From Actinomadura harenae (lineage in GTDB: Bacteria > Actinomycetota > Actinomycetes > Streptosporangiales > Streptosporangiaceae), in contig NZ_RFFG01000089.1 in assembly GCF_003696215.1 (NCBI RefSeq), positions 1-32,251 of the forward strand: a stretch of 32,251 nucleotides of DNA. Reading direction: 5' to 3'. This document shows, piece after piece, positions 20,506-28,400 of this stretch. Every line of letters begins with the position of its first letter. The stretch's first letter is position 1. The position numbers and the translations under genes were made by a program. Below the pieces are notes generated by a model that worked only from the letters and a program-made list of their open reading frames with translations, was not told where the DNA came from and did not search any database.

Positions 20506-21282
20506 TCAGGAGTTCTGGTGGAAGTGCTGGGTGCGGAGGCGGGTTCGGGTTTCGGCCAGGAGGGCTTCGGTGGCTTCGAGGTCGATGTCGGCCAGGGTGG
20601 CCTCCTGGGCGTCGCGGCGGACGTCCTCGACGAAGCGGCGCATCAGGCGTTCGAGCTTGAGGCGGGCGACGTCGTCGCGGGAGCCGGTGACGTTGCGCCA
20701 CGCGTCCTCCCAGTTGAGACGCCACTCCTCCTTCCAGGCCTCCTTCTGCTCGCGCCAGTACTCCTTCTGGCGCTTCCACTCGTCCTTCTGGCGGCCGGTG
20801 GCCTCTTTCCAGTGCTCCTTCTGGCGGCGCCACTCGTCCTTCTGCTGACGGGTGCCCTCCTTCCACGCCTCCTTGGGCGTGGTGCCCGCCGAGTCGCGCA
20901 TCGTGCGGGCCGCCGCGGTCAGCTCCTCGCGCAGCGACCGGACGGTCTGCCGGACGTCCTGCTGCACCTCGCGGGCGAACTCCTGCGCGGACGCGGTGAT
21001 CTCCTCCTCGAGCTCGGCCAGCTCGTCCATCCGCCGCTCCAGCTCGTCGCGGCCCTTGTCGGTGAGGGAGTAGACCTTCTTGCCCTTGACGACCTCGTGG
21101 CTGACCAGGCCCTCGGACTCGAGGCGGGCCAGGCGCGGGTAGATCGTGCCGGGGGACGGCGAGTACACCCCGAGGAAGCGGTCCTGGAGCAGCCGGATCA
21201 CCTCGTAGCCGTGCCGCGGGGACTCCTCCAGCAGCTTCAGCAGGTACAGCCGAAGGCGGCCATGGCCGAAGACGGGGCTCAA
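20506..21282 (-). CDS. PadR-family regulator with a Trp-rich helical repeat
   Basis: A 258-residue PadR regulator. Residues 1-80 are the winged helix (YLLKLLEESPRHGYEVIRLL, then SPGTIYPRLARLESEGLV and a KVYSLTDKG wing). Then comes a helical region and an unusual charged segment, residues 138-195, in which nine Trp residues (140, 151, 158, 169, 176, 183, 187, 191, 195) are spaced 11, 7 or 4 apart and an 18-residue unit (QKDEWxRQKExW core) repeats. Such spacing puts all Trp on one face of a long helix. Start ATG 21282 is 10 bp after the DUF4097 gene, so the two form an operon, the common pairing in actinomycetes. It probably represses the promoter at 22143-22170. The repeat's role is unknown. 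Confidence 0.9.
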   Translation of the reverse strand: MSPVFGHGRLRLYLLKLLEESPRHGYEVIRLLQDRFLGVYSPSPGTIYPRLARLESEGLVSHEVVKGKKVYSLTDKGRDELERRMDELAELEEEITASAQEFAREVQQDVRQTVRSLREELTAAARTMRDSAGTTPKEAWKEGTRQQKDEWRRQKEHWKEATGRQKDEWKRQKEYWREQKEAWKEEWRLNWEDAWRNVTGSRDDVARLKLERLMRRFVEDVRRDAQEATLADIDLEATEALLAETRTRLRTQHFHQNS

Positions 21283-21292
21283 GTCGACTCCT

Positions 21293-22099
21293 TCAGTCTT
21301 CCAGCGCGTCGTGCGCCGGCCGGGACAGCAGCGTCACGGTGCCGGAGATGGTGTTCACGGTGAGGTTCGCGGACCCGTCGCCCAGTGTCCCCGACAGCGT
21401 CCGCGCGATCGCGCGGTCCTGCCGGGCGAGTTCCGGGAAGGCCGCCTCGACGCGGCCGGTGCCGGAGCTGAGCTGGACCCGGGTCGAGGCGTGCTCGGGC
21501 AGCCGGACGGCCACGTCGGCCGTGACGGTCTGGATCTCGGCCCGGCCCTCGCCGGGCAGGTCCGCGTCGATGGAGATCCGGCCGCTGATCGAGCGCGCGG
21601 ACAGCCGGTCGACCGAGCCGCCCGCGAGGGCCAGCTCGCCGGACGCCGAGACGAACACGACCCGGCCGTCCAGGCCCTGCGCCTCGACGTCGCCGGAGAC
21701 CGTGTTGACCTCGACGCCGCCGATCACGTCGTGAAGTGTCACGCCGCCGGTGGCGGTCCGCACGGTCGTCTTGGCCGTGACGCCGGTGACGACGGACTCG
21801 GCGGAGACCAGGTTGAGGCTGACCGGGCAGTCCGGCGGGACGGTCACGGTGACGACCGCGCTCGCCTTCTGCGTCCGCAGCCAGCTCAGCACGCCCTCGA
21901 CCAGCTTCTCGTGCGTGATCGCGAGCATCCCGGCCTCGTGCGCGATCTGCAGCGGCGGTCCCTCGACGCCGGACACGTGCACCGAGGGGCGCCCGCTCCC
22001 GGCGACCACCGAGACGCTCCCCGCGATCAGGGTGACGCGCAGCGCCACCACCCCGTCGAACTCCAGCGTGGCCGGTTCGCCGATCGTCCACCGCGACAT
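21293..22099 (-). CDS. DUF4097 beta-helix (toastrack) protein
   Basis: A 268-residue protein of the DUF4097 'putative adhesin' family. After an Ig-like first third (FDGVVALRVTLIAGSVSVVAG), residues 90-260 consist of repeated rungs of the type VRTATGGVTLHDV, VNTVSGDVEAQGL, ARSISGRISIDAD and VNTISGTVTLLS, the pattern of a right-handed beta-helix. No signal peptide is visible, so it is likely cytosolic. Start ATG 22099 has GAGG five bases upstream. It is the first gene of the operon with padR; in other bacteria such proteins accompany PadR or two-component regulators and membrane stress genes, but the biochemical role is not known. Confidence 0.85.
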   Translation of the reverse strand: MSRWTIGEPATLEFDGVVALRVTLIAGSVSVVAGSGRPSVHVSGVEGPPLQIAHEAGMLAITHEKLVEGVLSWLRTQKASAVVTVTVPPDCPVSLNLVSAESVVTGVTAKTTVRTATGGVTLHDVIGGVEVNTVSGDVEAQGLDGRVVFVSASGELALAGGSVDRLSARSISGRISIDADLPGEGRAEIQTVTADVAVRLPEHASTRVQLSSGTGRVEAAFPELARQDRAIARTLSGTLGDGSANLTVNTISGTVTLLSRPAHDALED

Positions 22100-22142
22100 C
22101 GCGCCTCAACCCTCCGTCCGGGTGCCCACCCTACGGGACAAC

Positions 22143-22170
22143 ACGATATGTCGCGTCAGCGGGAAGTCAA
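22143..22170 (-). promoter_or_regulatory. Promoter of the DUF4097-padR operon
   Basis: On the minus strand TTGACT (complement of 22165-22170) and TATCGT (complement of 22143-22148) are separated by 16 bases, placing the start about 37 bases before the DUF4097 ATG. Related AT-rich elements CGCGATACAT and CGCGACATAT flank the -35 and overlap the -10, and are candidate PadR sites. Confidence 0.65.
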
Positions 22171-22184
22171 GATGTATCGCGTTT

Positions 22185-22370
22185 TCAGTCGTCGAGGTCG
22201 TCGTCGTCATCGAGCCGGGCCATCCAGGTGGCCAGGCGCTCGACGGGCGTCTCGAACTCGGGGTTCAGGTCCACGAACTCGCGCAGCCGCTCGGCCAGCC
22301 AGTGGAAGCTCACCGACTCCTCGCCGCGCCGCTCCGCCAGCTCCTCGATGCCCCGATCGGTGAAGTACAT
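22185..22370 (-). CDS. DUF6104 family small protein
   Basis: A 61-residue protein beginning MYFTDRGIEELAERRGEE and ending in an acidic LDDDDDLDD tail, matching the small conserved actinobacterial DUF6104 family in length and sequence. The central FHWLAERLREFVDLNP and ETPVERLATWMARL helices are the conserved core. Start ATG 22370 has GGAGG a few bases upstream; a GTG six codons earlier would include the ribosome site. It lies between kgd and the DUF4097-padR operon, an arrangement I believe is common in streptomycetes. No function is established. Confidence 0.8.
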   Translation of the reverse strand: MYFTDRGIEELAERRGEESVSFHWLAERLREFVDLNPEFETPVERLATWMARLDDDDDLDD

Positions 22371-22390
22371 GATCCTCCGTCCCGACACGG

Positions 22391-22426
22391 GAGGGGGTCC
22401 CGGCGCACCCGCGCCGGGACCCCCTC
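22391..22426 (-). terminator. kgd terminator hairpin
   Basis: GAGGGGGTCCCGGCGC (22391-22406) pairs perfectly over 16 positions with GCGCCGGGACCCCCTC (22411-22426) around an ACCC loop, 18 bases past the kgd stop and 21 bases before the DUF6104 start. There is no T-run, so read-through to DUF6104 is possible. Confidence 0.85.
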
Positions 22427-22443
22427 GTCGTGCCGTCGTCTCG

Positions 22444-25400
22444 CTACTTGTCGCCGAACAGCCGGCCGAGCAGCGCCTCCTGCTCGGCCTGGTGCAGCTT
22501 GGCCGAACCGACCGCCGGGGAGGACGACGCCGGGCGCGACACCCGGGTCATCGTCAGCCCGTCGATCAGGTGGGGCAGCTTCAGCGCCATGAACGGCCAG
22601 GCGCCCATGTTCGCGGGCTCGTCCTGCACCCAGACGACCTCGACGCCCGCCGGGTACTTGGCCAGCTCGGCCTTGATCTCCTCGGCCGGGGCCGGGTACA
22701 GGCGCTCGACCCGGACCACCGCGGTGTCGGTGCGGCCCAGCTTGTCGCGCTGCGCCGCCACGTCGTAGTAGATCTTGCCCGTGGTGAGCAGGACCCGCTT
22801 GACGCCCTTCGGGTCGATCCCGGCGTTGACCTCCGGGATGACCGGCTGGAACGCGCCCTCGGTGACGTCGCTGACCGCGGACGTCGCGGCCTTCAGCCGC
22901 AGCAGCGACTTCGGCGTGAACACGATGAGCGGCTTGCCCCGGCCGGACAGCACCTGCCAGCGCAGCAGGTGGAAGTAGTTCGCCGGGGTCGTCGGGTAGG
23001 CGACCGTCATGTTGTCCTGCGCGCACATCTGCAGGTAGCGCTCGATGCGCGCGGACGAGTGGTCCGGCCCCTGGCCCTCGTAGCCGTGCGGCAGCAGCAG
23101 GACGACGGCGGACCGCTGTCCCCACTTCTGCTCGCCGGACGAGATGTACTCGTCCACGACCGACTGGGCGCCGTTGGCGAAGTCGCCGAACTGGGCCTCC
23201 CACGCGACGAGCGCGTTCGGGCGGGTCATGGAGTAGCCGTACTCGAAGCCCATGGCCGCGTACTCGCTGAGCAGCGAGTCGTGCGCGTAGAACTTCGAGG
23301 TGCCCTGGCCGAACTGCTTGAGCGGCGTGTACTCCTCGCCGGTCTTGCGGTCGACCAGCACGGCGTGCCGCTGCCCGAAGGTGCCGCGGCGGGAGTCCTG
23401 GCCGACGAGGCGGACCGGGTGGCCGTCGATGAGCAGGGACCCGAAGGCCATCAGCTCGCCGGTCGCCCAGTCGAACGCGTTGTCGTCGACGGCCTGGACG
23501 CGGCGCTGGAGGATCGGCTGGAGGCGCGGGTGCACCGAGAAGCCGTCCGGCAGGCTCACCTGCGACTGGATCAGCCGCTTGACCGTCTCGGGGCTGATCG
23601 CCGAACCGGCGGCGGCGTGGTCGATCGGGATGATCTCCTCGACGTCCGGCTTGACGACCGCGCCCGGCTCCAGCGGCTTCTTGGCCGCCTCGCGGGTCTC
23701 GGTGAACGCGCGCTCCAGCTGCTCCTGGTAGTCGCGCAGCGCGGCCTCGGCCTCCTCGACCGTGATGTCGCCACGGCCGATCAGCGCCTCGGTGTAGAGC
23801 TTGCGCACCGACCGCTTGGCGTCGATCAGGTCGTACATCAGCGGCTGGGTGAACGAGGGGTTGTCCGACTCGTTGTGGCCCCGGCGCCGGTAGCAGATCA
23901 TGTCGATGACGACGTCCTTCTTGAACGTCTGGCGGTACTCGAACGCGAGTCCCGCCACCCGGGCGCACGCCTCGGGGTCGTCGCCGTTCACGTGGAAGAT
24001 CGGCGCCTGGATCATCCGGGCCACGTCGGTGGCGTACACGCTGGACCGCGAGTACTCCGGCGCGGTGGTGAAGCCGACCTGGTTGTTGACCACCACGTGC
24101 ACGGTGCCGCCGGTGCGGTACCCGCGCAGCTGGGACAGGTTCAGGGTCTCGGCGACCACGCCCTGCCCGGCGAACGCGGCGTCGCCGTGGATGAGGATCG
24201 GCAGGATCGTGAAGCCGGCCTCGCCGACGTCCAGCAGGTCCTGCTTGGCGCGGACGACGCCCTCCAGCACCGGGTCGACCGTCTCCAGGTGGGACGGGTT
24301 GGCGACCAGCTCGGTGTGGATGGTGGAGCCGTCGGCGCCGGTGAAGTCGCCCTGCGCGCCCAGGTGGTACTTGACGTCGCCGGAGCCCTGCGCCGACCGC
24401 GGGTCGAGGTTGCCCTCGAACTCACCGAAGATCTGCCCGTAGGACTTGCCGATGATGTTGGCGAGGACGTTCAGCCGGCCGCGGTGGGCCATGCCGACGA
24501 CGACCTCGTCCAGCGAGTCGGTCGCGGCGGCGGAGATGACCGCGTCGAGCAGCGGGATCAGCGACTCGCCGCCCTCGAGCGAGAACCGCTTCTGCCCGAC
24601 GTACTTGGTCTGCAGGAACGTCTCGAACGCCTCGGCGCTGTTCAGCCGCCGCAGGATGTGCAGCTGCTCCTCGCGGTTCGGCTTGTCGTGCGGGACCTCG
24701 ACGCGGGCCTGGATCCAGGCGCGCTCCTCGGGGTCCTGGATGTGCATGTACTCGATGCCGATCGTCCGGCAGTAGGCCATGCGCAGGACGCCGAGGATGT
24801 CGCGCAGCTTCATGGTCGGCTTGCCGCCGAACCCGCCGGTCGCGAACTCGCGCTCCAGGTCCCACAGGGTGAGGCCGTGCTGGAGGATGTCGAGGTCGGG
24901 GTGGCGGCGCTGGTGGTACTCCAGCGGGTCGGTGTCGGCCATCAGGTGGCCGCGGACCCGGTAGGCGTGGATCAGCTCGTGGACGCGCGCGACCTTGGCC
25001 ACGTCGTCCTCGTGCGTGGCCGAGATGTCCTTCACCCAGCGCACCGGCTCGTACGGGATGCGCAGCGCGGCGAAGATCTCGTCGTAGAAGCCGTCCTCGC
25101 CGAGGAGCAGCTGGTTGATCCGGCGCAGGAAGTCGCCCGACTGGGCGCCCTGGATGATCCGGTGGTCGTACGTCGAGGTCAGGGTCATGACCTTGCTGAT
25201 CCCCATGCGCGCGAGGGTCTCCTCGGACGCGCCGGAGAACTCGGCCGGGTACTCCATGGCCCCGACACCGATGATCGTGCCCTGGCCGGGCATCAGCCGC
25301 GGCACGGAGTGGACCGTGCCGATGGTGCCCGGGTTGGTCAGCGAGATCGTGGTGCCCTGGAAGTCGTCCAGCGTCAGCTTGTTGCCGCGCGCCTTGCGGA

Positions 25401-26109
25401 CGATCTCCTCGTAGGCCGCCCAGAACTGGCGGAAGTCGAGGGTCTCGGCGGCCTTGACCGACGGGACGACCAGCTGCCGGGAGCCGTCCGGCTTCCGCAG
25501 GTCGATCGCCAGGCCGAAGTTCACGTGCTCCGGCTTGATCAGCGTCGGCTTGCCGTCGACCTCGGCGTAGGCGTGGTTCATCTCCGGCATCGCGCCCATC
25601 GCCTTGACGATGGCGAACCCGATGAGGTGGGTGAACGAGACCTTGCCGCCGCGGCCGCGCTTGAGGTGGTTGTTGATGACGATGCGGTTGTCGATCAACA
25701 GCTTGGCGGGCACCGCGCGCACGGACGTGGCCGTCGGAACCGACAGGCTCAGGTCCATGTTCTGCGCCGTGCGCGCCGCCACTCCGCGCAGCTTCTCCTG
25801 CTCGCCCGCGGGGACGGGCGGGCCGGCGGGCTTGGCCTTCTTGGCGTCAGCGCCTGCCGGGGCCTTCGGCGCGGGGGCCGTCGTCGGCGGCGCGGAAGGC
25901 GCGCCGGCGGCCGCCGGGGCCGTGGTCACCGGGGGTGTCGCGGCCGGCCGGGAGCCCGGCTGGTAGTCCGCGAAGAAATTCCACCAGGCCTCGTCAACGG
26001 AGTTGGGGTCTTCGAGGTACTTCTGGTACAGCTCGTCGACCAGCCATTCGTTGGCACCGAAGTCAGTGGTCTTGGGGTCGGCACTGGATTGCGCTGACTC
26101 TGTCGACAC
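22444..26109 (-). CDS. kgd: Multifunctional 2-oxoglutarate decarboxylase/dehydrogenase KGD
   Basis: A 1221-residue fused enzyme of the actinobacterial TCA cycle: 2-oxoglutarate decarboxylase, the E1 component of 2-oxoglutarate dehydrogenase, and a succinyltransferase domain. Order: conserved helix FGANEWLVDELYQKYLEDP (17-35), Ala/Pro-rich linker (about 50-95), E2-like acyltransferase domain with TSTYDHRIIQGAQSGDF (His316), then the thiamine-diphosphate E1 part with MAHRGRLNVLANI, GDAAFAGQGVVAETLNLS and VVNNQVGFTT, and the C-terminal transketolase-like domain ending LLGRLFGDK. No lipoyl domain is present, as usual for KGD; the lipoyl and E3 parts come from other proteins. Start GTG 26109 has GAGGG about ten bases before it. 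Activity is normally controlled by GarA, which is not in this window. Confidence 0.97.
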   Translation of the reverse strand: MSTESAQSSADPKTTDFGANEWLVDELYQKYLEDPNSVDEAWWNFFADYQPGSRPAATPPVTTAPAAAGAPSAPPTTAPAPKAPAGADAKKAKPAGPPVPAGEQEKLRGVAARTAQNMDLSLSVPTATSVRAVPAKLLIDNRIVINNHLKRGRGGKVSFTHLIGFAIVKAMGAMPEMNHAYAEVDGKPTLIKPEHVNFGLAIDLRKPDGSRQLVVPSVKAAETLDFRQFWAAYEEIVRKARGNKLTLDDFQGTTISLTNPGTIGTVHSVPRLMPGQGTIIGVGAMEYPAEFSGASEETLARMGISKVMTLTSTYDHRIIQGAQSGDFLRRINQLLLGEDGFYDEIFAALRIPYEPVRWVKDISATHEDDVAKVARVHELIHAYRVRGHLMADTDPLEYHQRRHPDLDILQHGLTLWDLEREFATGGFGGKPTMKLRDILGVLRMAYCRTIGIEYMHIQDPEERAWIQARVEVPHDKPNREEQLHILRRLNSAEAFETFLQTKYVGQKRFSLEGGESLIPLLDAVISAAATDSLDEVVVGMAHRGRLNVLANIIGKSYGQIFGEFEGNLDPRSAQGSGDVKYHLGAQGDFTGADGSTIHTELVANPSHLETVDPVLEGVVRAKQDLLDVGEAGFTILPILIHGDAAFAGQGVVAETLNLSQLRGYRTGGTVHVVVNNQVGFTTAPEYSRSSVYATDVARMIQAPIFHVNGDDPEACARVAGLAFEYRQTFKKDVVIDMICYRRRGHNESDNPSFTQPLMYDLIDAKRSVRKLYTEALIGRGDITVEEAEAALRDYQEQLERAFTETREAAKKPLEPGAVVKPDVEEIIPIDHAAAGSAISPETVKRLIQSQVSLPDGFSVHPRLQPILQRRVQAVDDNAFDWATGELMAFGSLLIDGHPVRLVGQDSRRGTFGQRHAVLVDRKTGEEYTPLKQFGQGTSKFYAHDSLLSEYAAMGFEYGYSMTRPNALVAWEAQFGDFANGAQSVVDEYISSGEQKWGQRSAVVLLLPHGYEGQGPDHSSARIERYLQMCAQDNMTVAYPTTPANYFHLLRWQVLSGRGKPLIVFTPKSLLRLKAATSAVSDVTEGAFQPVIPEVNAGIDPKGVKRVLLTTGKIYYDVAAQRDKLGRTDTAVVRVERLYPAPAEEIKAELAKYPAGVEVVWVQDEPANMGAWPFMALKLPHLIDGLTMTRVSRPASSSPAVGSAKLHQAEQEALLGRLFGDK

Positions 26110-26271
26110 GGCGGAGATCGCCCTCTTCCGCAGCTCGCAGGTGAGTTCTGAGACGAGTCAAGGCTACTCGCACTTGGGCCCCCGCCATGCCAGCGCCCGC
26201 CTACCCCCGGCCGTCACGGCCCAAAACAGTAGATTTTGCCCAATTCTCGGGGGTTGAATCGGCGATGTACG

Positions 26272-26304
26272 CCACACCCGCGACCGAGTGGGTCGCGGGT
26301 GTGG
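26272..26304 (-). terminator. Hairpin downstream of the AIM24 gene
   Basis: CCACACCCGCGACC (26272-26285) pairs with GGTCGCGGGTGTGG (26291-26304), 14 perfect pairs with a GAGTG loop, about 100 bases past the AIM24 stop and before kgd. Confidence 0.7.
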
Positions 26305-26341
26305 TGACGGTCTCACCGGAACGGCGCCCGGCCGATGTGGC

Positions 26342-26376
26342 CGGACGGCCGATGCGACCGGCCGGTCGGCCGTCCG
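26342..26376 (-). terminator. Second GC-rich hairpin after the AIM24 gene
   Basis: CGGACGGCCG (26342-26351) pairs with CGGCCGTCCG (26367-26376); the loop contains a smaller ACCGGCCGGT palindrome. With the hairpin at 26272-26304 it makes a double terminator. Degenerate GGCCGATG and CGGTCGGTGTC repeats fill 26330-26403; there is no gene here. Confidence 0.5.
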
Positions 26377-26403
26377 TGCGGCCGGTGTCCGGTCGGTGTC
26401 CGG

Positions 26404-27075
26404 TCAGTGGGTGTGCTCGGGGACGGTCGGGCCCTCGCTCGACTGGACGAGCACGAAGCCCTGGCCCTGGAAGGCCAGCTGCATGGCCTCGCCGCTGCCC
26501 CGGCCGATCAGCGCGCCGACCTTCATGGTGCGGTTGACGCCGATCTGGAGGCTGGTGCTCCAGGCCACGGCCGCGTCGCCGTCGGCGAACGTCGGGGCCC
26601 GCCCGGCGTCCAGCATGACCGGGGCGCCGTGGGTGTGGACCGCGACCCAGCCGGTGCCGCCGATGGTGGTGTTGAACAGGCCGCCGGACATCATGCCCGC
26701 GCCCTGGACGCGCTTGATGTCGGTCTGGAGGTGGGCGTCGTAGGCCAGGATGTTGGCCCCGTTCACCGTGATCTGCTCGTTCTCCAGGTAGAAGAGGTGG
26801 ATGTCCTCGGCGTTGTGCGCCAGGAACAGCAGGCCCTGCCCCTTCGCGCGCATGAGCGGCGCGCCCTCGCCGGTGAGCGCCTTCTTGAGGAACTTCCCGA
26901 CGCCGCCCGCGCCCTGGTACTCGAAGTCCATCTGGCCCTGGAAGGCGACCATCGCGCCCTGCCGTGCCACGACGTCCCCGTTGAGGTGGACGCGGAGCAT
27001 CTTGCCGTTCTGGAGCGCGAAGTGGCCGGGGAGGGGCTCGCCCTGGTCCATGTTGTTGAAGAAGGAGCTGCGCAT
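26404..27075 (-). CDS. AIM24-family protein
   Basis: A 223-residue protein of the AIM24/TRAP-like family, a beta-prism fold related to tryptophan RNA-binding attenuation protein. The motifs GKMLRVHLNGDVVARQGAMV (24-43), GAGMMSGGLFNTTIGGTGWV (about 125-144) and GALIGRGSGEAMQLAFQGQG-FVLVQ near the end are characteristic. In bacteria its role is undefined; in yeast the homologue affects mitochondrial architecture. Start ATG 27075 has no strong ribosome site (CTCAGAAA precedes it). A direct repeat with 11-bp period lies about 85-100 bp upstream. It stands as a single unit between the GST and kgd on the minus strand. Confidence 0.88.
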   Translation of the reverse strand: MRSSFFNNMDQGEPLPGHFALQNGKMLRVHLNGDVVARQGAMVAFQGQMDFEYQGAGGVGKFLKKALTGEGAPLMRAKGQGLLFLAHNAEDIHLFYLENEQITVNGANILAYDAHLQTDIKRVQGAGMMSGGLFNTTIGGTGWVAVHTHGAPVMLDAGRAPTFADGDAAVAWSTSLQIGVNRTMKVGALIGRGSGEAMQLAFQGQGFVLVQSSEGPTVPEHTH

Positions 27076-27157
27076 TTTCTGAGGGAGACCTTTCGGGGCC
27101 TGTTCGGTGGCCGACGCGCGGGGTGCGTCCCGGAAAGCCAGCCAAGGTAGTGATTCA

Positions 27158-27175
27158 ACCTGAACGGTACCTGAA
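27158..27175 (-). promoter_or_regulatory. 11-bp-spaced direct repeat upstream of AIM24
   Basis: ACCTGAA occurs at 27158-27164 and 27169-27175 (TTCAGGT on the minus strand), exactly one helical turn apart, and TTCA-ACC-TGAA makes a small palindrome at 27154-27164. The surrounding 27150-27215 is the most AT-rich stretch of this part. The 11-bp period recalls PhoP boxes, but the bases after GTTCA do not match that consensus. Confidence 0.4.
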
Positions 27176-27225
27176 TGTATCTTCTAACGATTACGCAGAT
27201 GTTTAAGCGAAATCGGGTGAACCGC

Positions 27226-28245
27226 TCAGGCGGGGCCGAGGCGGGCGCGGTCGTGTGGTGCCATCCAGTCGAGTACCGGGCCTTTCGGGACGATACCGGA
27301 CGGATTTATGAACTTGTGCGTCATGTAGTAGTGCCGCTTGATCTGATCGAAGTCCGTCGTCCCGCCGAACGCGGGCCGGGAGTAGAGGTCCCGGGCGTAG
27401 CCCCACAGGTTCGGGTAGTCGATCAGTCGCCGCAGGTCGCACTTGAAGTGGCCGTGGTAGACCGCGTCGAAGCGGGCGAGGGTCGGGTAGAGCCGGACGT
27501 CCGCCTCGGTCAGGCGGTTCCCGACGAGGTACCGCCGGTCGGCCAGGCGCTCCTCGAGGCCGTCGAGGGTCGTGAACAGGGCGTCCACGGCCTCTTCATA
27601 GGCGTCCTGCTGCGTGGCGAGCCCGGCCTTGTAGACGCCGTTGTTGACGTCCGTGTAGACGACCTCGTTCAGCTCGTCGATCTCCGGGCGCAGCTTCTCC
27701 GGGTAGAGGTCCGGGGCGTCCGGCCCGTGGAAGGCGCCGAACTCGGTCTCGAACATGGTCGTGATGTTCGGGAAGTCATTGGTGACCAGGCGTCCGGTCG
27801 TGGTGTCCCAGACGCAGGGGACGGTGTACCGCTTGCCCGTGAACCCGGGGTCGGTGGCCAGGTACAGCTCGGAGAGGAAGGACGCGCCGGTCACCGGGTC
27901 GGGCTCGGGGAAGCGCCAGCCGCGCTCGTCCCGGAGGGGGTCGACCACGCCGAGCGTGATCACGTCCTCCAGGCCCAGCAGACGGCGGACGATCATGCTC
28001 CGGTGCGCCCACGGGCAGGCGTACGACACCAGGAGCCGGTACCGCCCGGCCTCGGCGGGATACGGGCCCGGCCCGTCGGCGGTGATCCGCCCGGTGAACC
28101 GGTTCGGCTGCCGGACGAACCGTCCGGCCTTCATCTCCTTGGGAACGTCCGACGTCATCTGGACGGCGCCGTCCGGCGCATTCCCGGTGATCTTTTCGGT
28201 GATCCTGTTTCCGGACGTGTCTCCGGACTTCTCCCGCGCGCTCAT
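27226..28245 (-). CDS. Xi-class glutathione/mycothiol S-transferase (YqjG-like)
   Basis: A 339-residue member of the ECM4/YqjG family (S-glutathionyl-hydroquinone reductases). The thioredoxin-like domain carries the redox Cys77 in SYACPWAHR. Typical family segments follow: WDTTTGRLVTNDFPNI, the helical domain with RYLVGNRLTEADVRLYPTLARFD, and the C-terminal YYMTHKFINPSGIVPKGP. Actinomycetes use mycothiol rather than glutathione, so the natural thiol is probably mycothiol (inference). Start ATG 28245 has AAAGGA eight bases upstream; this leaves a 30-residue polar N-terminal extension before the conserved KEMKAGRFVRQPNRF. It is divergent from the DedA gene. Confidence 0.92.
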   Translation of the reverse strand: MSAREKSGDTSGNRITEKITGNAPDGAVQMTSDVPKEMKAGRFVRQPNRFTGRITADGPGPYPAEAGRYRLLVSYACPWAHRSMIVRRLLGLEDVITLGVVDPLRDERGWRFPEPDPVTGASFLSELYLATDPGFTGKRYTVPCVWDTTTGRLVTNDFPNITTMFETEFGAFHGPDAPDLYPEKLRPEIDELNEVVYTDVNNGVYKAGLATQQDAYEEAVDALFTTLDGLEERLADRRYLVGNRLTEADVRLYPTLARFDAVYHGHFKCDLRRLIDYPNLWGYARDLYSRPAFGGTTDFDQIKRHYYMTHKFINPSGIVPKGPVLDWMAPHDRARLGPA

Positions 28246-28360
28246 GTCCGTGATCCTTTCCGTGGGCGGAATTTCCGCGGACCCCTCCAAAGTAGGGTCT
28301 TCCCTGCGACTTCAGGGGGATCCGGGGGGACCCGGGCGCTGACTAGCATGGCGCGGGAAC

Positions 28361-28381
28361 GCACCGCGAACCGCGCGGTGC
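28361..28381 (+). promoter_or_regulatory. Inverted repeat in the dedA leader
   Basis: GCACCGCG (28361-28368) and CGCGGTGC (28374-28381) are a perfect 8-bp inverted repeat with a 5-base spacer, 20 bases before the DedA start. A TAGCAT -10-like hexamer lies at 28344-28349, so the repeat would be in the early transcript: an operator or a leader hairpin. Confidence 0.4.
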
Positions 28382-28400
28382 GCCTGCCGCGGGGGACGGG

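Noticed and set aside
22228..26097. 1289-residue plus-strand open frame opposite kgd
   Set aside because: Low-complexity Val/Asp/Arg shadow of kgd with no recognisable domain.
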